Positions 8,879 through 19,100 of a stretch of DNA of 64,000 bases are shown here, one piece after another (positions within the stretch are counted from its first letter, which is position 1; every line of letters begins with the position of its first letter). Below the pieces are notes generated by a model that was given only the letters and a program-made list of their open reading frames with translations, was not told where the DNA came from and ran no database searches. This DNA is from a virus: the IMG/VR virus record IMGVR_UViG_3300024054_000008, positions 62,001 through 126,000 of that record, one strand, 5' to 3'. The translations under genes were made by a program, and so were the position numbers.

Positions 8879-9177
8879 TTATTACGCTCTATCAATTCTA
8901 CAATTGGTTTTAATATACTCTCTGCATGATCTAAATCAGCTGATATTAGTTGCATTTTAGTTGTTAATATTTCTTTAGATTTTCTTATATCATCAGGTAG
9001 ATTATCAGGATCAAACCCAGCTTTTGTGGCTTCGTCTATCATCTCTTTAAGTTCTCTTCTTCTGCTTGCAAGTTCAGCTTCTATTTTCATTTTATGTTCT
9101 TTACACAAAGTTATTCTTGACACAATGCTGTTAAATTCTGTTTCAATTTCTTCAAACGTCATGTTTTTATCCATCAT
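8875..9177 (-). CDS. Small coiled-coil protein
   Basis: 100 aa, almost entirely helical with heptad-like spacing in residues 10-55 and 65-95; no catalytic motif. A GAGAGGAT ribosome site precedes the start. It sits between the Cas4-like nuclease and clamp genes with 4-base overlaps on both sides, so it is made in step with them. Function unknown. Confidence 0.6.
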   Translation of the reverse strand: MMDKNMTFEEIETEFNSIVSRITLCKEHKMKIEAELASRRRELKEMIDEATKAGFDPDNLPDDIRKSKEILTTKMQLISADLDHAESILKPIVELIERNK

Positions 9178-9983
9178 ATCCTCTCCATGTCTAATGAGCT
9201 CTGCTTTGACTCAAACGACAAAAACTTTTTTCCATCATCACAAATTTTTTTATAATCGCACATTTCACAATTAAATGAAGTGGACGCTACAAACTTACCA
9301 GAGTTTATGTTTGAAATAGTGTTCATTGCTTTAGACAAAAGCGACCGCATCGAGTCAGCATCGTATTGAACCCATTGAATCGGATCATCATAGAATCTAT
9401 AGTACCAAAATCCAAGACGGGCGGGAGCTTTCTGATATTTTAGATAATGTTGGATAGCATACCAAACTAATTGATCAGTATCAGTATACTGTTCCCTATA
9501 CTTTGAACCTTTACCATCAATTATCCAAACTTGATCTTCAATATAATGAATAAAATCAGCTCTGCCACCAAGTTTAATTTTAGTATTATTATACGAATAA
9601 TCAACATTTAATTTGACTTCAGAATGGCTGTTCATCGATAATAATTTATGTTTTCTTATTACTGACATTGATTTTGGAACAAAACACAAAAGGTCAGATT
9701 TAATCTGATCTAGAAAAGACTGGTCAGACGAAACATCGAAACGTTTCTCAGAACATGCATAACCAATACATGTGTCGATCAAATTTAATACATAAACATC
9801 GCAATCTTCCCTTTTCCACAAATTTTCGTTATAAAATATTTCAAATATTCTGCCAATTGCTAAACCAAACAATGCGTTTCTTGGGTCTCTATCAATAATT
9901 GGTTTGCTAATATACGAAAACCAATATTTTTTTGGGCATGTATTATAACATTTAAAACTAGAATAACTAATGTAATTATTCAT
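9174..9983 (-). CDS. Cas4/RecB-like PD-(D/E)XK nuclease with Fe-S cysteines
   Basis: 269 aa from ATG 9983 (the open frame continues upstream only inside sbcD). N-terminal cysteines CYNTCPKKYW plus a C-terminal CEMCDYKKIC cluster match the four-cysteine iron-sulphur arrangement of Cas4/AddB/PDDEXK_1 proteins. Between them are the nuclease motifs: GGRADF, WIIDGKGSK (D-x-K core) and QLVWYA (the QxxxY motif). It would resect or trim DNA ends together with SbcCD, RecD2 and RecA. No CRISPR array or cas1/cas2 is nearby, so a recombination role is more likely than spacer acquisition. Confidence 0.8.
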   Translation of the reverse strand: MNNYISYSSFKCYNTCPKKYWFSYISKPIIDRDPRNALFGLAIGRIFEIFYNENLWKREDCDVYVLNLIDTCIGYACSEKRFDVSSDQSFLDQIKSDLLCFVPKSMSVIRKHKLLSMNSHSEVKLNVDYSYNNTKIKLGGRADFIHYIEDQVWIIDGKGSKYREQYTDTDQLVWYAIQHYLKYQKAPARLGFWYYRFYDDPIQWVQYDADSMRSLLSKAMNTISNINSGKFVASTSFNCEMCDYKKICDDGKKFLSFESKQSSLDMERI

Positions 9984-10974
9984 CCAAAACCCCGGCTTCA
10001 GCAGCTTCCAATATCTCAATAGCAGTCTGTTTTAGACTGGAGTCAAATTGACTCCAATCGAATTTATCAAACCAAGTTCTAGCAGTGATTGATTTTGACA
10101 ATTCAGCATTTTTTCTAAGGTTTTTAATAAAATCATCTAAGCTTTTTCGTTCTTCCTCTAATTTAGTCTTTTTCTCTAAATCAAAAATAACAGAAGCGTC
10201 AGCATGTGGAACAATATGCTCTTCTACCGAGACACCGCGAGAGTTGAAAATTAAAGAACAAATTTTTGGCTTTCTTTCAAGATTATCAAATGTTAAAGCT
10301 CCTCTTGAAATAGCACCAAGATTTACAAATTTAACACCGTGCAAATCCTGTATGCCTTGATCTTTATGATAATGCCCAAAAACATACACATCTGGGCAAC
10401 CATCAAAAACTAAATCACGGTAGTCAAAAATTGTTTCATTGAAAAATCTCTGTATACGCTCTTCTGGACTAAATGCAGCAAGTGCATGTATGAATGCAAC
10501 TGTATAAACGTCATCTTTCTGTTTCTTACAAATACTATTAATCTTTTCTACCGTAAGATCAGACGAATAAGAAATTCCAATAACTCTAACCTTAAGAGTC
10601 TTTGATGTTATGATTTCAGTGTTAAGACATCTAAAAATGTTGGTTTCAAAAAGAACACCTAGTGGTTGACGTGATATAGTTTCACAATCATTATATGTTA
10701 TATCATGATTACCTATAATTGAGTATACCGGGCAAGAATAATTACGATGAATTTGAGCAGATAAAGCTACGGTGGCGTGTGATGTTTTATTAGCTGCTTT
10801 TGTATGAAAGAAGTCGCCACCCCTAAGAAAAACATTGGCATTAAATTTTTTAGCAAATTCACCTTGCCATTCTAATTTTTTAAGAATCGAATCTCTATAA
10901 TTATCTTTCCTGAACCCGGGATTTTGATCACATAGATGCTCATCCGATGATGTGATAATTCTAATTTCAGACAT
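9976..10974 (-). CDS. sbcD: SbcD/Mre11-like nuclease
   Basis: 332 aa calcineurin-like phosphoesterase. Metal ligands are visible in order: SSDEH (9-13), GGDFF (52-56), GNHD (88-91), FIHA, and GHYHKD near residue 200. This is the Mre11/SbcD/T4 gp47 pattern. The C-terminal 80 residues form the helical region that contacts the Rad50 coiled coil. Its partner ATPase appears split into genes at 7128-7766 and 44680-45864. A 9-bp hairpin lies 12 bases ahead of its start. Confidence 0.9.
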   Translation of the reverse strand: MSEIRIITSSDEHLCDQNPGFRKDNYRDSILKKLEWQGEFAKKFNANVFLRGGDFFHTKAANKTSHATVALSAQIHRNYSCPVYSIIGNHDITYNDCETISRQPLGVLFETNIFRCLNTEIITSKTLKVRVIGISYSSDLTVEKINSICKKQKDDVYTVAFIHALAAFSPEERIQRFFNETIFDYRDLVFDGCPDVYVFGHYHKDQGIQDLHGVKFVNLGAISRGALTFDNLERKPKICSLIFNSRGVSVEEHIVPHADASVIFDLEKKTKLEEERKSLDDFIKNLRKNAELSKSITARTWFDKFDWSQFDSSLKQTAIEILEAAEAGVLDE

Positions 10975-10985
10975 AAATCACCAAT

Positions 10986-11009
10986 CTTGTGTTGAAGATA
11001 CAACACAAG
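10986..11009 (-). promoter_or_regulatory. Intercistronic hairpin before sbcD
   Basis: Perfect 9-bp stem CTTGTGTTG / CAACACAAG with a 6-base loop, in the 108-base gap between the helicase gene and sbcD. On the minus strand it is not followed by a U run, so it is not a standard terminator. GGTG before ATG 10974 remains free downstream. It could be an RNA-processing site or stabilise the sbcD message. The rest of the gap (11010-11082) shows no convincing promoter. Confidence 0.5.
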
Positions 11010-11082
11010 AGCTTATTCAAAAAAGAATTTCCGCTATAGAATTTATGTTCAGAAAACAGAAATTAATACGATTTGCTTAGAC

Positions 11083-13335
11083 TCATCCATCGACCACATC
11101 TTCAGTTTTCAATTCTCTAAGTTTGTCACTAACAAACTGCGATAAATTTGTATTCCTAATTGTTTCTTTATTGTTTGATACAGAAACATCTAATGCTCTC
11201 GGGTCACCAAACAAAAACACTTTCTTTTTTGCTCTGGTTATGGCAGTGTATACAAGATTCCTGTAAAGCATCGGACCGTAAGACATTGTCATTGGCAACA
11301 AAATATAATCACCTTCTAAACCTTGATAACGATGAGCAGTGCAAGCATACGCAACACGTAATACTTGTCTGGCTTCATCAATCGAAAAATTGAATATTCT
11401 ATCAATATATTTTGGCGGATTCGATTCGGAATCAAACCAATTAAATATTTTAATTTCAATTATTCCTTTTTTAATTGATATCTTTTGAACTTTTCCAACA
11501 TCACCATTAAATACCATTCTGTCGTAATCATTTTTAATAATCATAACTCTGTCACCTTCATACAGATCTGACTCACCATGATTTAATTTGGCGGCCGTTC
11601 CATTTATAAAATTAGAATTTAATACTTTTCTAAGTTCTGTGTTTAAATTATTAACACCGAGATCGCCGTCATACATTGGTGCTATTACTTGAAAATTGGC
11701 GTCTTTTTCCTTTAATTCAGATGTTATTTTACGTAGTTCACAAACAACATCAGATGGATTAAATTTGAAGAATAAAAAATCATTTTTAGCGTGGAACGCT
11801 ATGTCAACTGGACCACCGTTCAAAATTTGGTGTGCAGCCCTTATAATACCTGATTCACCTTCTTGCCTATAAATACGAGTTAAGTTAATGTGCGGAACGT
11901 CAGAACAACTAAATAAGCTTTTAAGAACAGCTCCGGGGCCAACTGACGGAAGCTGCGCAGAATCACCAACCATAATTAATATAACATTATCAGGAAGTGC
12001 GCTAACTAAATGATAAAATGTTGATGAATCTAACATACTAACTTCGTCAACAATCACTGCATCAACACGATATTTATTATATTTATTAAATTCCCAAACC
12101 CCGTCTCTACCGCACCCAAGAGCCCTATGAACTGTGTACGCTGGTTCTTTGGTCAATTGTGAAAGACGTTTAGCTGCTATGCCAGTTGGTGACATGAGAG
12201 TAAAATCTAACTTATTCTTTTTAAATAAGTAAACAAATAAACTCATTAAAAGTGTTTTACCAGTTCCTGGGTAACCAGAAACGACACAAACTTTTGAATT
12301 TTTCAACAAGTAAAAGGCTTGCTTTTGTTCATCGGATAACTCAAGATCATTCAAAGACTCAAATTCTTTTAAACATACTTCAAGATCACCAAGATTTCTA
12401 GTTGGTTTAGATAATATTTTAGCCAATGAATAAGAGGATTGGTTTTCTTGTTCCCAAGAATGACTTTGGTAAATTGATGTATTGTGCAATACTATTCTAC
12501 CATCTTTTTCAAGATCAAGAAGATTTGGATAATAAACTGGGTCTGAAATTGTGTTACCATTTGAGAACAATTCAAGATTGTGTTTTTTAAACAATTTGCT
12601 AACAGAATTTTTTATTTGGTCAGATGTTGCAAACACATGTCCTTCACTTGTTGAAAGTTCATTCAAGGCAAACATTATTATTGCTTTGATCCTTCTAGGA
12701 TCATCAACTCCAATACCAAGTTTTCTGGCGGCTTGATCAGCCGTGTAAAACCCAATCCCAGAACAATCAGCAAGTAAATATGGGTTACTCCTAATAGCAA
12801 GATTTGTGTTAACGCCAAATTTGTTAAATACAGATCTAATTTGAGATGGACCTAACCCCAAATCTCCAAGAAATATTGCTGCAGTTCTTTTTTCAGAAGA
12901 TTCTGACCATTCTTTCAATATTGAATCAATTTGTGTTTTCTTTAAAAAATCAAGAGCTTTTATTTTTCCCGGGTCTGAATCAAGAACATTTGGAAGATCA
13001 TCACCAAATATATCATACAAACGATTCGCCGTTATTATGCCAATAGATGGAACACTAGAAATTAAATAAGACACTATTCCATTTTTACCCTTCTCTGGTA
13101 TAACTTCGCATGAAGTTGCATGAAGTTGTTTACCATAAGTTTGATGATCTACATATTTACCGTTAAATCTAACCTTAAGTCCCTTACTTAATAAAATTTC
13201 TGGGAACGATCCCTTTACATCTACTGTTTTTTTATTACCATCAAGTTCAACTTTAAGTATATGAAATCCAGTATCTTTCTTCTGAAAGATAATAGACGAA
13301 ATATTACCAACTATTGTCTCTGATTGATCAGACAT
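11083..13335 (-). CDS. RecD2-like superfamily 1 DNA helicase
   Basis: 750 aa. N-terminal OB/HhH region, then SF1B helicase motifs: Walker A GYPGTGKT, motif II VDEVSMLD, motif III VGDSAQLPSVGPG, motif V region VAYACTAHRYQG and VI YTAITRAKKKVFLFGD. Length and order match stand-alone RecD2 (5'-3' helicases), not the RecBCD subunit. It probably unwinds forks or recombination intermediates. It begins the operon containing sbcD, the nuclease and the clamp. Confidence 0.87.
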   Translation of the reverse strand: MSDQSETIVGNISSIIFQKKDTGFHILKVELDGNKKTVDVKGSFPEILLSKGLKVRFNGKYVDHQTYGKQLHATSCEVIPEKGKNGIVSYLISSVPSIGIITANRLYDIFGDDLPNVLDSDPGKIKALDFLKKTQIDSILKEWSESSEKRTAAIFLGDLGLGPSQIRSVFNKFGVNTNLAIRSNPYLLADCSGIGFYTADQAARKLGIGVDDPRRIKAIIMFALNELSTSEGHVFATSDQIKNSVSKLFKKHNLELFSNGNTISDPVYYPNLLDLEKDGRIVLHNTSIYQSHSWEQENQSSYSLAKILSKPTRNLGDLEVCLKEFESLNDLELSDEQKQAFYLLKNSKVCVVSGYPGTGKTLLMSLFVYLFKKNKLDFTLMSPTGIAAKRLSQLTKEPAYTVHRALGCGRDGVWEFNKYNKYRVDAVIVDEVSMLDSSTFYHLVSALPDNVILIMVGDSAQLPSVGPGAVLKSLFSCSDVPHINLTRIYRQEGESGIIRAAHQILNGGPVDIAFHAKNDFLFFKFNPSDVVCELRKITSELKEKDANFQVIAPMYDGDLGVNNLNTELRKVLNSNFINGTAAKLNHGESDLYEGDRVMIIKNDYDRMVFNGDVGKVQKISIKKGIIEIKIFNWFDSESNPPKYIDRIFNFSIDEARQVLRVAYACTAHRYQGLEGDYILLPMTMSYGPMLYRNLVYTAITRAKKKVFLFGDPRALDVSVSNNKETIRNTNLSQFVSDKLRELKTEDVVDG

Positions 13336-13344
13336 AAATGTTAT

Positions 13345-14136
13345 TCAGCTCCTACCGCACATAGAATAAAGATCAGACTCGGATATGACTCTAACTCCAT
13401 GTTGTGTTGCTTTCTTCATTTTTGAAGAAGTCGTATTATTGTCATTAGTTACGAGATATGACAACCCTACACCAACAGTTCCCTTCACAATTCCACCAGC
13501 ATCCATTATTATCTTTTCGACAGTTTTTCTTGGTTTAGTTAAAGCACCAGTAATACAAAATGACAAATTAGAAAGTGGGCCAGGAACATCACTAATGATG
13601 TTCAATACAGTTGACAAATCAATAATAATATCTTTCTTATCTTGTATTCCATGGTATATTATGTCAGCTGTCTTATTTCCTATATTTTGAACTCTAGCAA
13701 AATCATCAATGCTGGCTGAAATAACTTTATCAACTGTGTTTAAACCGCAGCTAACTATGTCTGTTGCTGTTGCTATACCAAGTAATTGAATATTCAAAGC
13801 TGATAATAATAATTGTAATGGTACTGATTTTTGGTCATGTAATTGTTTATAACATTTTTCGGCAACTTTTTTACCAGAACAACACTTAGAAATATCATCA
13901 ATACTTAGTCTATATAAATCAGCAATAGACGACACATTTGGGTTATTCTGGTCTGTAAGTTTATTTATAAGGGAATCACCCCAAAACAAAAGTCCAAGCT
14001 TTTCAACCCAAACTGAAACAGCCCCGGATAATTTAGATGGGCATGCTTTTGATCTACAATATAAAAATTGTCCTTCTTGCGTTAAAGATGAATTGCATTC
14101 TGGGCAAAAATCAGGTATTTGAAAGTATTCATTCAC
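13345..14136 (-). CDS. ligA (C-terminal half): NAD+-dependent DNA ligase, C-terminal half (zinc finger, HhH, BRCT)
   Basis: 263 aa, GTG start. Begins with the ligase zinc finger (CPEC at residues 12-15, then C-x4-C: CRSKAC), continues with helix-hairpin-helix repeats (LNIQLLGIATATDIV, FARVQNIGNKTADII) and ends in a BRCT domain (LSFCITGALTKPRKTVEKII, GVGLSYLVTND). This is LigA from the zinc finger onward. The adenylation and OB domains are encoded by a separate gene on the other strand (14750-15826). The two would need to associate for nick sealing. Confidence 0.88.
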   Translation of the reverse strand: MNEYFQIPDFCPECNSSLTQEGQFLYCRSKACPSKLSGAVSVWVEKLGLLFWGDSLINKLTDQNNPNVSSIADLYRLSIDDISKCCSGKKVAEKCYKQLHDQKSVPLQLLLSALNIQLLGIATATDIVSCGLNTVDKVISASIDDFARVQNIGNKTADIIYHGIQDKKDIIIDLSTVLNIISDVPGPLSNLSFCITGALTKPRKTVEKIIMDAGGIVKGTVGVGLSYLVTNDNNTTSSKMKKATQHGVRVISESDLYSMCGRS

Positions 14137-14138
14137 TT

Positions 14139-14156
14139 AATAAATGTACATTTATT
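14139..14156. promoter_or_regulatory. 18-bp perfect palindrome between ligase C-half and neighbour
   Basis: AATAAATGTACATTTATT reads identically on both strands and covers the stop of the acidic-tail gene and the space before the GTG of the ligase half. It could be a protein-binding site or a short hairpin. No Shine-Dalgarno precedes the GTG, so it may control ligase expression. Confidence 0.4.
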
Positions 14157-14685
14157 CTTCAGGCTCTTTTTCTTCCTCTTTTGGCCCTTCTTCTGTTTCT
14201 TCTTCAGTACCAGCACCCTCAGCAGGTGCTTCAAACTCATCGTAAGAAGGTGGCGGAGAAGCGCCGGGGGGCGGCCCTGGTGGAGGTCCGGACGATTCAA
14301 GTTCGGAATGCTGAACTTCTGCACCACCACCAAAAACAGTTTCAGATGGTACTATGTCTAAATCACCTTTATAGAAAGCCCTAGAAAATTCAGAAACATC
14401 CCTACCAAGATCTAAAACTCTTTCAGAAATATTCTCTAATGTGGAGAGTTCATTGCCAGCAAAATCAGTTTGAAGTCTGGCCAATTTTGCAAACGTCATA
14501 TGTATATCCTTTAAGATATCTGCAATATAACTATTAACTCTGTGCCAATTTTCATCTCTTTCAACTAACAACTTTTCTTGAACAGCCTGAGCCACAATAT
14601 GAAATGGGCTAGAAATTTTCTTGTTCATATCAAGTTTTTCCAGATTATTTCTAACTTCCAAAGCTGATTTAGCAAATGAACTCAT
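14152..14685 (-). CDS. Helical protein with proline-rich, acidic C-terminal tail
   Basis: 177 aa. Residues 1-110 are predicted helical; residues about 130-177 are disordered: a PPPGPPPGASPPPSYDEF proline tract followed by a run of E residues. The tract contains a PPSY motif. No enzyme motif. It lies between the two ligase halves, on the strand of the C-terminal half, so it may be a partner or scaffold for that pair, but there is no direct evidence. Confidence 0.6.
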   Translation of the reverse strand: MSSFAKSALEVRNNLEKLDMNKKISSPFHIVAQAVQEKLLVERDENWHRVNSYIADILKDIHMTFAKLARLQTDFAGNELSTLENISERVLDLGRDVSEFSRAFYKGDLDIVPSETVFGGGAEVQHSELESSGPPPGPPPGASPPPSYDEFEAPAEGAGTEEETEEGPKEEEKEPEE

Positions 14686-14749
14686 GTTATACTCCGGTGT
14701 CTAAATCAAAAAATAACAAAGAGCCTATTATTTCAGCGTACTATTTTAC

Positions 14750-15826
14750 ATGAGTGAAATAACGGAACTGTCAGAAAAATTAAAGAATGCCAGAAATGCT
14801 TATTACAATTTAGATCCGATACTATCAGATTTAGAATATGACGCATTAAAGTCAAGATTACAAGAATTGGACCCGTTAAATGAAGAAATAATATCAATTG
14901 GTGCAGAAATACAATCTAATACGCCATGGGAGAAAATTGCTCATAATATACCAATGGGATCACTCGAAAAGGTAAATTCAAAAAATGAATTTTTTGAATG
15001 GTGCTCAAACACAAAGTCTAAAGAATTTCTTATTACACACAAAATCGATGGTTCAAGTTTAGAAGTGATATATGAACACGGAAAACTTACTAAATGTTTA
15101 TCAAGAGGTGATGGTTACGAAGGCGAAAATATAACAATAAATGCCATCAAGATACCAAATGTGCCAAGGATTATAAATGCACATGAAGACATAACAGTCC
15201 GTGGTGAAGTGGTTATGTTAAAATCAATTTTCAAAGAAAAATATTCAGATGAATATGCAAATCCAAGAAACACAGCGGCTGGAAAATTAAGAGATAAGAA
15301 AAACAAAGGTGAAGATTGTAAAAACCTTCATTTCTTTGCATATACGATGTTTGGGCCAAAATTAAATACAGAAGCAGAGCAATTCAAAACACTATCAAAT
15401 TTAGGATTTGATACACCAAATGTTAATGTTGGTGATATTGATATGATGATTCAAACATTTGAATCAATTAACAGAGAAAATATACCATATGAAATAGATG
15501 GAATGGTAATAAGAATAAATGATTTACAACATCAGGCATCAATGGGTGAAAAAAACATGAGACCGCTTGGCCAAATTGCTTGGAAATTTGATCCAGCAAC
15601 AAGCGTGTCAACAGTTGTTAACATTAAATGGCAAGTTGGACCGTCTGGCAGAGTTTCACCTGTGGCAGTTGTAAAACCAATAAATATAGGTGGAGTTGAG
15701 ATAACAAATATTTCTTTACACAATTTATCCATGTTTAAAGATTTGAGTCTTTACAAAAATTGCAAAGTTCTCATATCAAAAAGGAATGATTTAATACCAT
15801 TCATCGAAAAGCGCATTGATGATTAA
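14750..15826 (+). CDS. ligA (N-terminal half): NAD+-dependent DNA ligase, N-terminal half (domain Ia, adenylation, OB)
   Basis: 358 aa. Domain Ia (AYYNLDPILSDLEYDALK, the NMN-binding part), the nucleotidyltransferase domain with the catalytic lysine in HKIDGSS, SRGDGYEGENIT, RGEVVM, NPRNTAAGKLR, EIDGMVIR and WKF, then an OB fold (VGPSGRVSPVAVVKP). It stops precisely where the zinc finger of LigA would begin. The rest is on the opposite strand at 13345-14136. Start: no Shine-Dalgarno; TACTAT lies five bases before the ATG. Confidence 0.9.
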   Translation: MSEITELSEKLKNARNAYYNLDPILSDLEYDALKSRLQELDPLNEEIISIGAEIQSNTPWEKIAHNIPMGSLEKVNSKNEFFEWCSNTKSKEFLITHKIDGSSLEVIYEHGKLTKCLSRGDGYEGENITINAIKIPNVPRIINAHEDITVRGEVVMLKSIFKEKYSDEYANPRNTAAGKLRDKKNKGEDCKNLHFFAYTMFGPKLNTEAEQFKTLSNLGFDTPNVNVGDIDMMIQTFESINRENIPYEIDGMVIRINDLQHQASMGEKNMRPLGQIAWKFDPATSVSTVVNIKWQVGPSGRVSPVAVVKPINIGGVEITNISLHNLSMFKDLSLYKNCKVLISKRNDLIPFIEKRIDD

Positions 15827-16089
15827 TCGTCTGATGGAACAATAACAGACGTTTTATTAGAATTTTTCACCATATCGGCCAATTTTTGCATTGATTCAAA
15901 TGGAATCAAGGTAACTCTTACAGTTTTACCGACCATAGACGACAACGAAGCCTGAACATCAAACATTACGCCTTCATCATCAACCAAAACATGTCTTTTT
16001 AGTTCGTCATTAAAAATAACAACACCATCCACAATTAGACCGGCGTCATACCCATACGCATACCTATCACGTTCATTATCAATTTCCAT
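15823..16089 (-). CDS. Small unrecognised protein
   Basis: 88 aa from ATG 16089 (a TTG 15 bases upstream is also in frame). Beta-rich, e.g. GLIVDGVVIF and KTVRVTLIPFES. TATTAT precedes the ATG by five bases, with no Shine-Dalgarno. Its stop overlaps the stop of the convergent ligase N-half by four bases. A TTGACA at 16169-16174 (read on the minus strand), with TAAGTT 15 bases on, could be a weak promoter for it. Function unknown. Confidence 0.5.
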   Translation of the reverse strand: MEIDNERDRYAYGYDAGLIVDGVVIFNDELKRHVLVDDEGVMFDVQASLSSMVGKTVRVTLIPFESMQKLADMVKNSNKTSVIVPSDD

Positions 16090-16189
16090 ATCAAATAATA
16101 CCAATCAGGCCAATTGTTCGTCTTTCTTCGGAAAGTTCAAGTGAGCAAACTTACCACAGTAACAATCATGTCAAATATAGTTCTATCTA

Positions 16190-19100
16190 CTAAGAACATC
16201 CACTTGTGGACCCACACGATTTACACAAATAACAACTACCATTTCTAACTGTCAATGACCCGCATGTTGTACATGGCGGTCCACTAAAATCTCTCTTATT
16301 ATTTTGTTCAATTTGGGTAATAGGCGCAATAGATTCACTATTCTTTGAGATTGAAGCCGCTGGTTGTGAATCTGGTTCTTCGAGTCTATAAGCTATGCCA
16401 GTTACTTCACCACTATAATAACGAATATCAAGATATTTCATTAAATAATCATATAGACTCTTAGCAAAACGAATTTTTGGGTTCCTTGTCATACCAGCCG
16501 GTTCAAATCTAGTATCGACAAAACTGCGTATGAGTTTCTCAAGTGGCACCCCATATTGAAGCGCAATCGAAAGAAGTTGAGTGTAGCCGTCAATCAATCC
16601 TGATATGGTAGAACCAGGCTTACCCAATTTCAAAAATACTTCACCAAGTTTTCCATCCGGATATTCATTCATTTGTATATAACCTTTATATCCGTCAATT
16701 TCAAATCGATGACGGTGTCCGCTTATATCCTCTGGAAGACGCCTTCGTTGTTGTATTGGTGATGGACCAGAATCAGAAAACACAATTGCTCCGTTTTGTT
16801 CACCAACTCGTTCTTTTGTAGCAAGTGGCTGTGATAATTTCGAACCATCTCTGTATACAGATACACATTTCAAACCAAGTTTCCATGATTCCATATAAAT
16901 GTCTGATATATCTTGCGGTGTAGCACTATTTGGTAAATTGACAGTTTTGCTTTGAGCACAAGTAATTAACGGCTGTATAGCAGCCATCATTGTTATATGT
17001 GCCATTGGATCTAAACATCTACTTGAATCACCAGATGGCATTGCACAATCAAATACATGCAAATGTTCATTCTTGAATTCTGGCGCACCCTCTATACAGT
17101 CATTATCTTCTATATATTTAGATATGACAGCGGTTTCTTCATCGGTATAACCTAAAGCTCTCAAACCATCCTTTGTGGCCTGATTAACGAGTTTTAACAC
17201 GCCACCGCCAACTAATGTCTTGTAACTAACTAAAGAAAACGCTGGTTCTATTCCAGTCGTATTCATACCCATCAAGAATGACACAGTCCCAAGCGGGGCT
17301 TGAAGACTTGCTTGAGAAATTGAATACCCATATTTTTTACCAAGACGTATTGTTTCTTCCCAAACTTCTGCACTCTTACTAACAATATCATCACCAAGTG
17401 GGTCAGAGGATAGAGACCACCTTCTCAAAATATCATCATCAGCCCGTTGATGTTTTTCCATTATTGAAAGCATATCTTCACAATTTTTTTCAAAGTCAGC
17501 AAACGTTCCAATTCTTGCGGCTAATTGTGCTGATACCTGATAAGCTAGACCAGTCATTAAACTAGCCATTCTTGCAGCAATAACTCTTCCTTCATTCGAA
17601 TCATAACTATAGCCTTGGCTCATAATCAATGAACCAAGGTCACCATAATTTAATCCAATCGGGCGCAGTTTATGTGAATTTTTTGTAATTAAATCGGTCG
17701 GATAATCAGCTTTTTCAATAATTGAATTTTGTGAAATCACAAAAACACGTACAGCTTGTTTAAATTTCTCAAAATTAAAAACACCACCATCAAAAAATTT
17801 TGTCAAATTCAAAGCACACAAATTGCACGCAGTGTTGTCAATATGCGCAAATTCGCTACACTGTGGAATTCGTACACCTTCAGCTATAATTGTGTGGGTC
17901 GTGAATTCGGTCATATTGTAAGTCAACTCGACACGTCCAGTATCATCAACAGATGCTACGCTGTCGTGCCACACGTCATGAATTGGATCAGAATGACCAT
18001 CCGGAAGAAAATCATCCAATTGAGCCTGCTTGCGATCGGACAAAAGACCGCCAATTTCTTTCATGCCATCACGCAATTTCCTGAGAGAATGCCCATAAAC
18101 AGCCAACTCGTGAAGCGTCCGTTTCGAATCGTACGTACAAACCTCGCCAGAAGCTGATGTATATGTAAACTTCCCGGACCTAGAAGCAGAATTTCTATCC
18201 TGCATTATGGTCGATTTGATGCCCATATTAAGCAAAATCGCCTGGACATCCTGAAGTAATCCAAGGCTCATACTCGAAAGCCTTAATTCTCTCGTCGGAA
18301 TGTTATCGCCGTGACCTTTCGCTGACATACGAAAGGTCCCATCGGCTGATATAAGACCAGACAGGAATGCAAGTTGATTCAGACGAGGCGATTCAAACAC
18401 ACCAGGTTGTATCCGCTTGTTATAAGATCTAGATCCAGCAGGGCAAGCAATAGCCTCAATGGATCGAAAGAGACCAATACGACGAATTCTCATATAATCA
18501 GGTGATTCACCAATAGACCCACTCTGAGTTTTTAGTGAAAATGGAATTTCCTGTTTATGCAAAAAAGACGAAATCTTCGATAGAATGTCCTTGTCATGCT
18601 TTCCGAAACACATTCCGATTTCGCCATGTTGGAAATCAGACTTCCATCCTTTTTCGGTGTGTTTGCGAGAATGACGTACAGTCTCTGTCATCCACCCATC
18701 GCCAACAACAAACCCAGCAATCTTGAACCATTCAACAGAATCAGAAAGACCACAGTCGAAATTCCCAAAAGAACCTTCAGCGCACTGAATATCAACCTGG
18801 TCTCCTACCACCAATTCGGCCGCCGGCTTCTTTGTTCCATCTGAAAGCAAAAAATTATGATTCGGAGTAACTACAAGTTCTCTTCCGGACTTGAACTTCA
18901 CAGACAAAAGCGGATTTTCACCAGTCGGGAAGACAACAGCTGGTCTCATCTCAACACGGTCACCAAGATGAACGGCTACTTTCACATCTCCGTCAAAGAT
19001 GCGTTCATAAAGGTCGGCGATTTGAATAAGTCCAAATTCGGTTGCAATTTTCGTCTCGGCAGCAAAACACGGATTCGTTGATCGTATTCTTCCACTGTTT

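Noticed and set aside
9174-9983. CRISPR-linked Cas4
   Set aside because: No repeat array, cas1 or cas2 in the window; neighbours are SbcD and the clamp.
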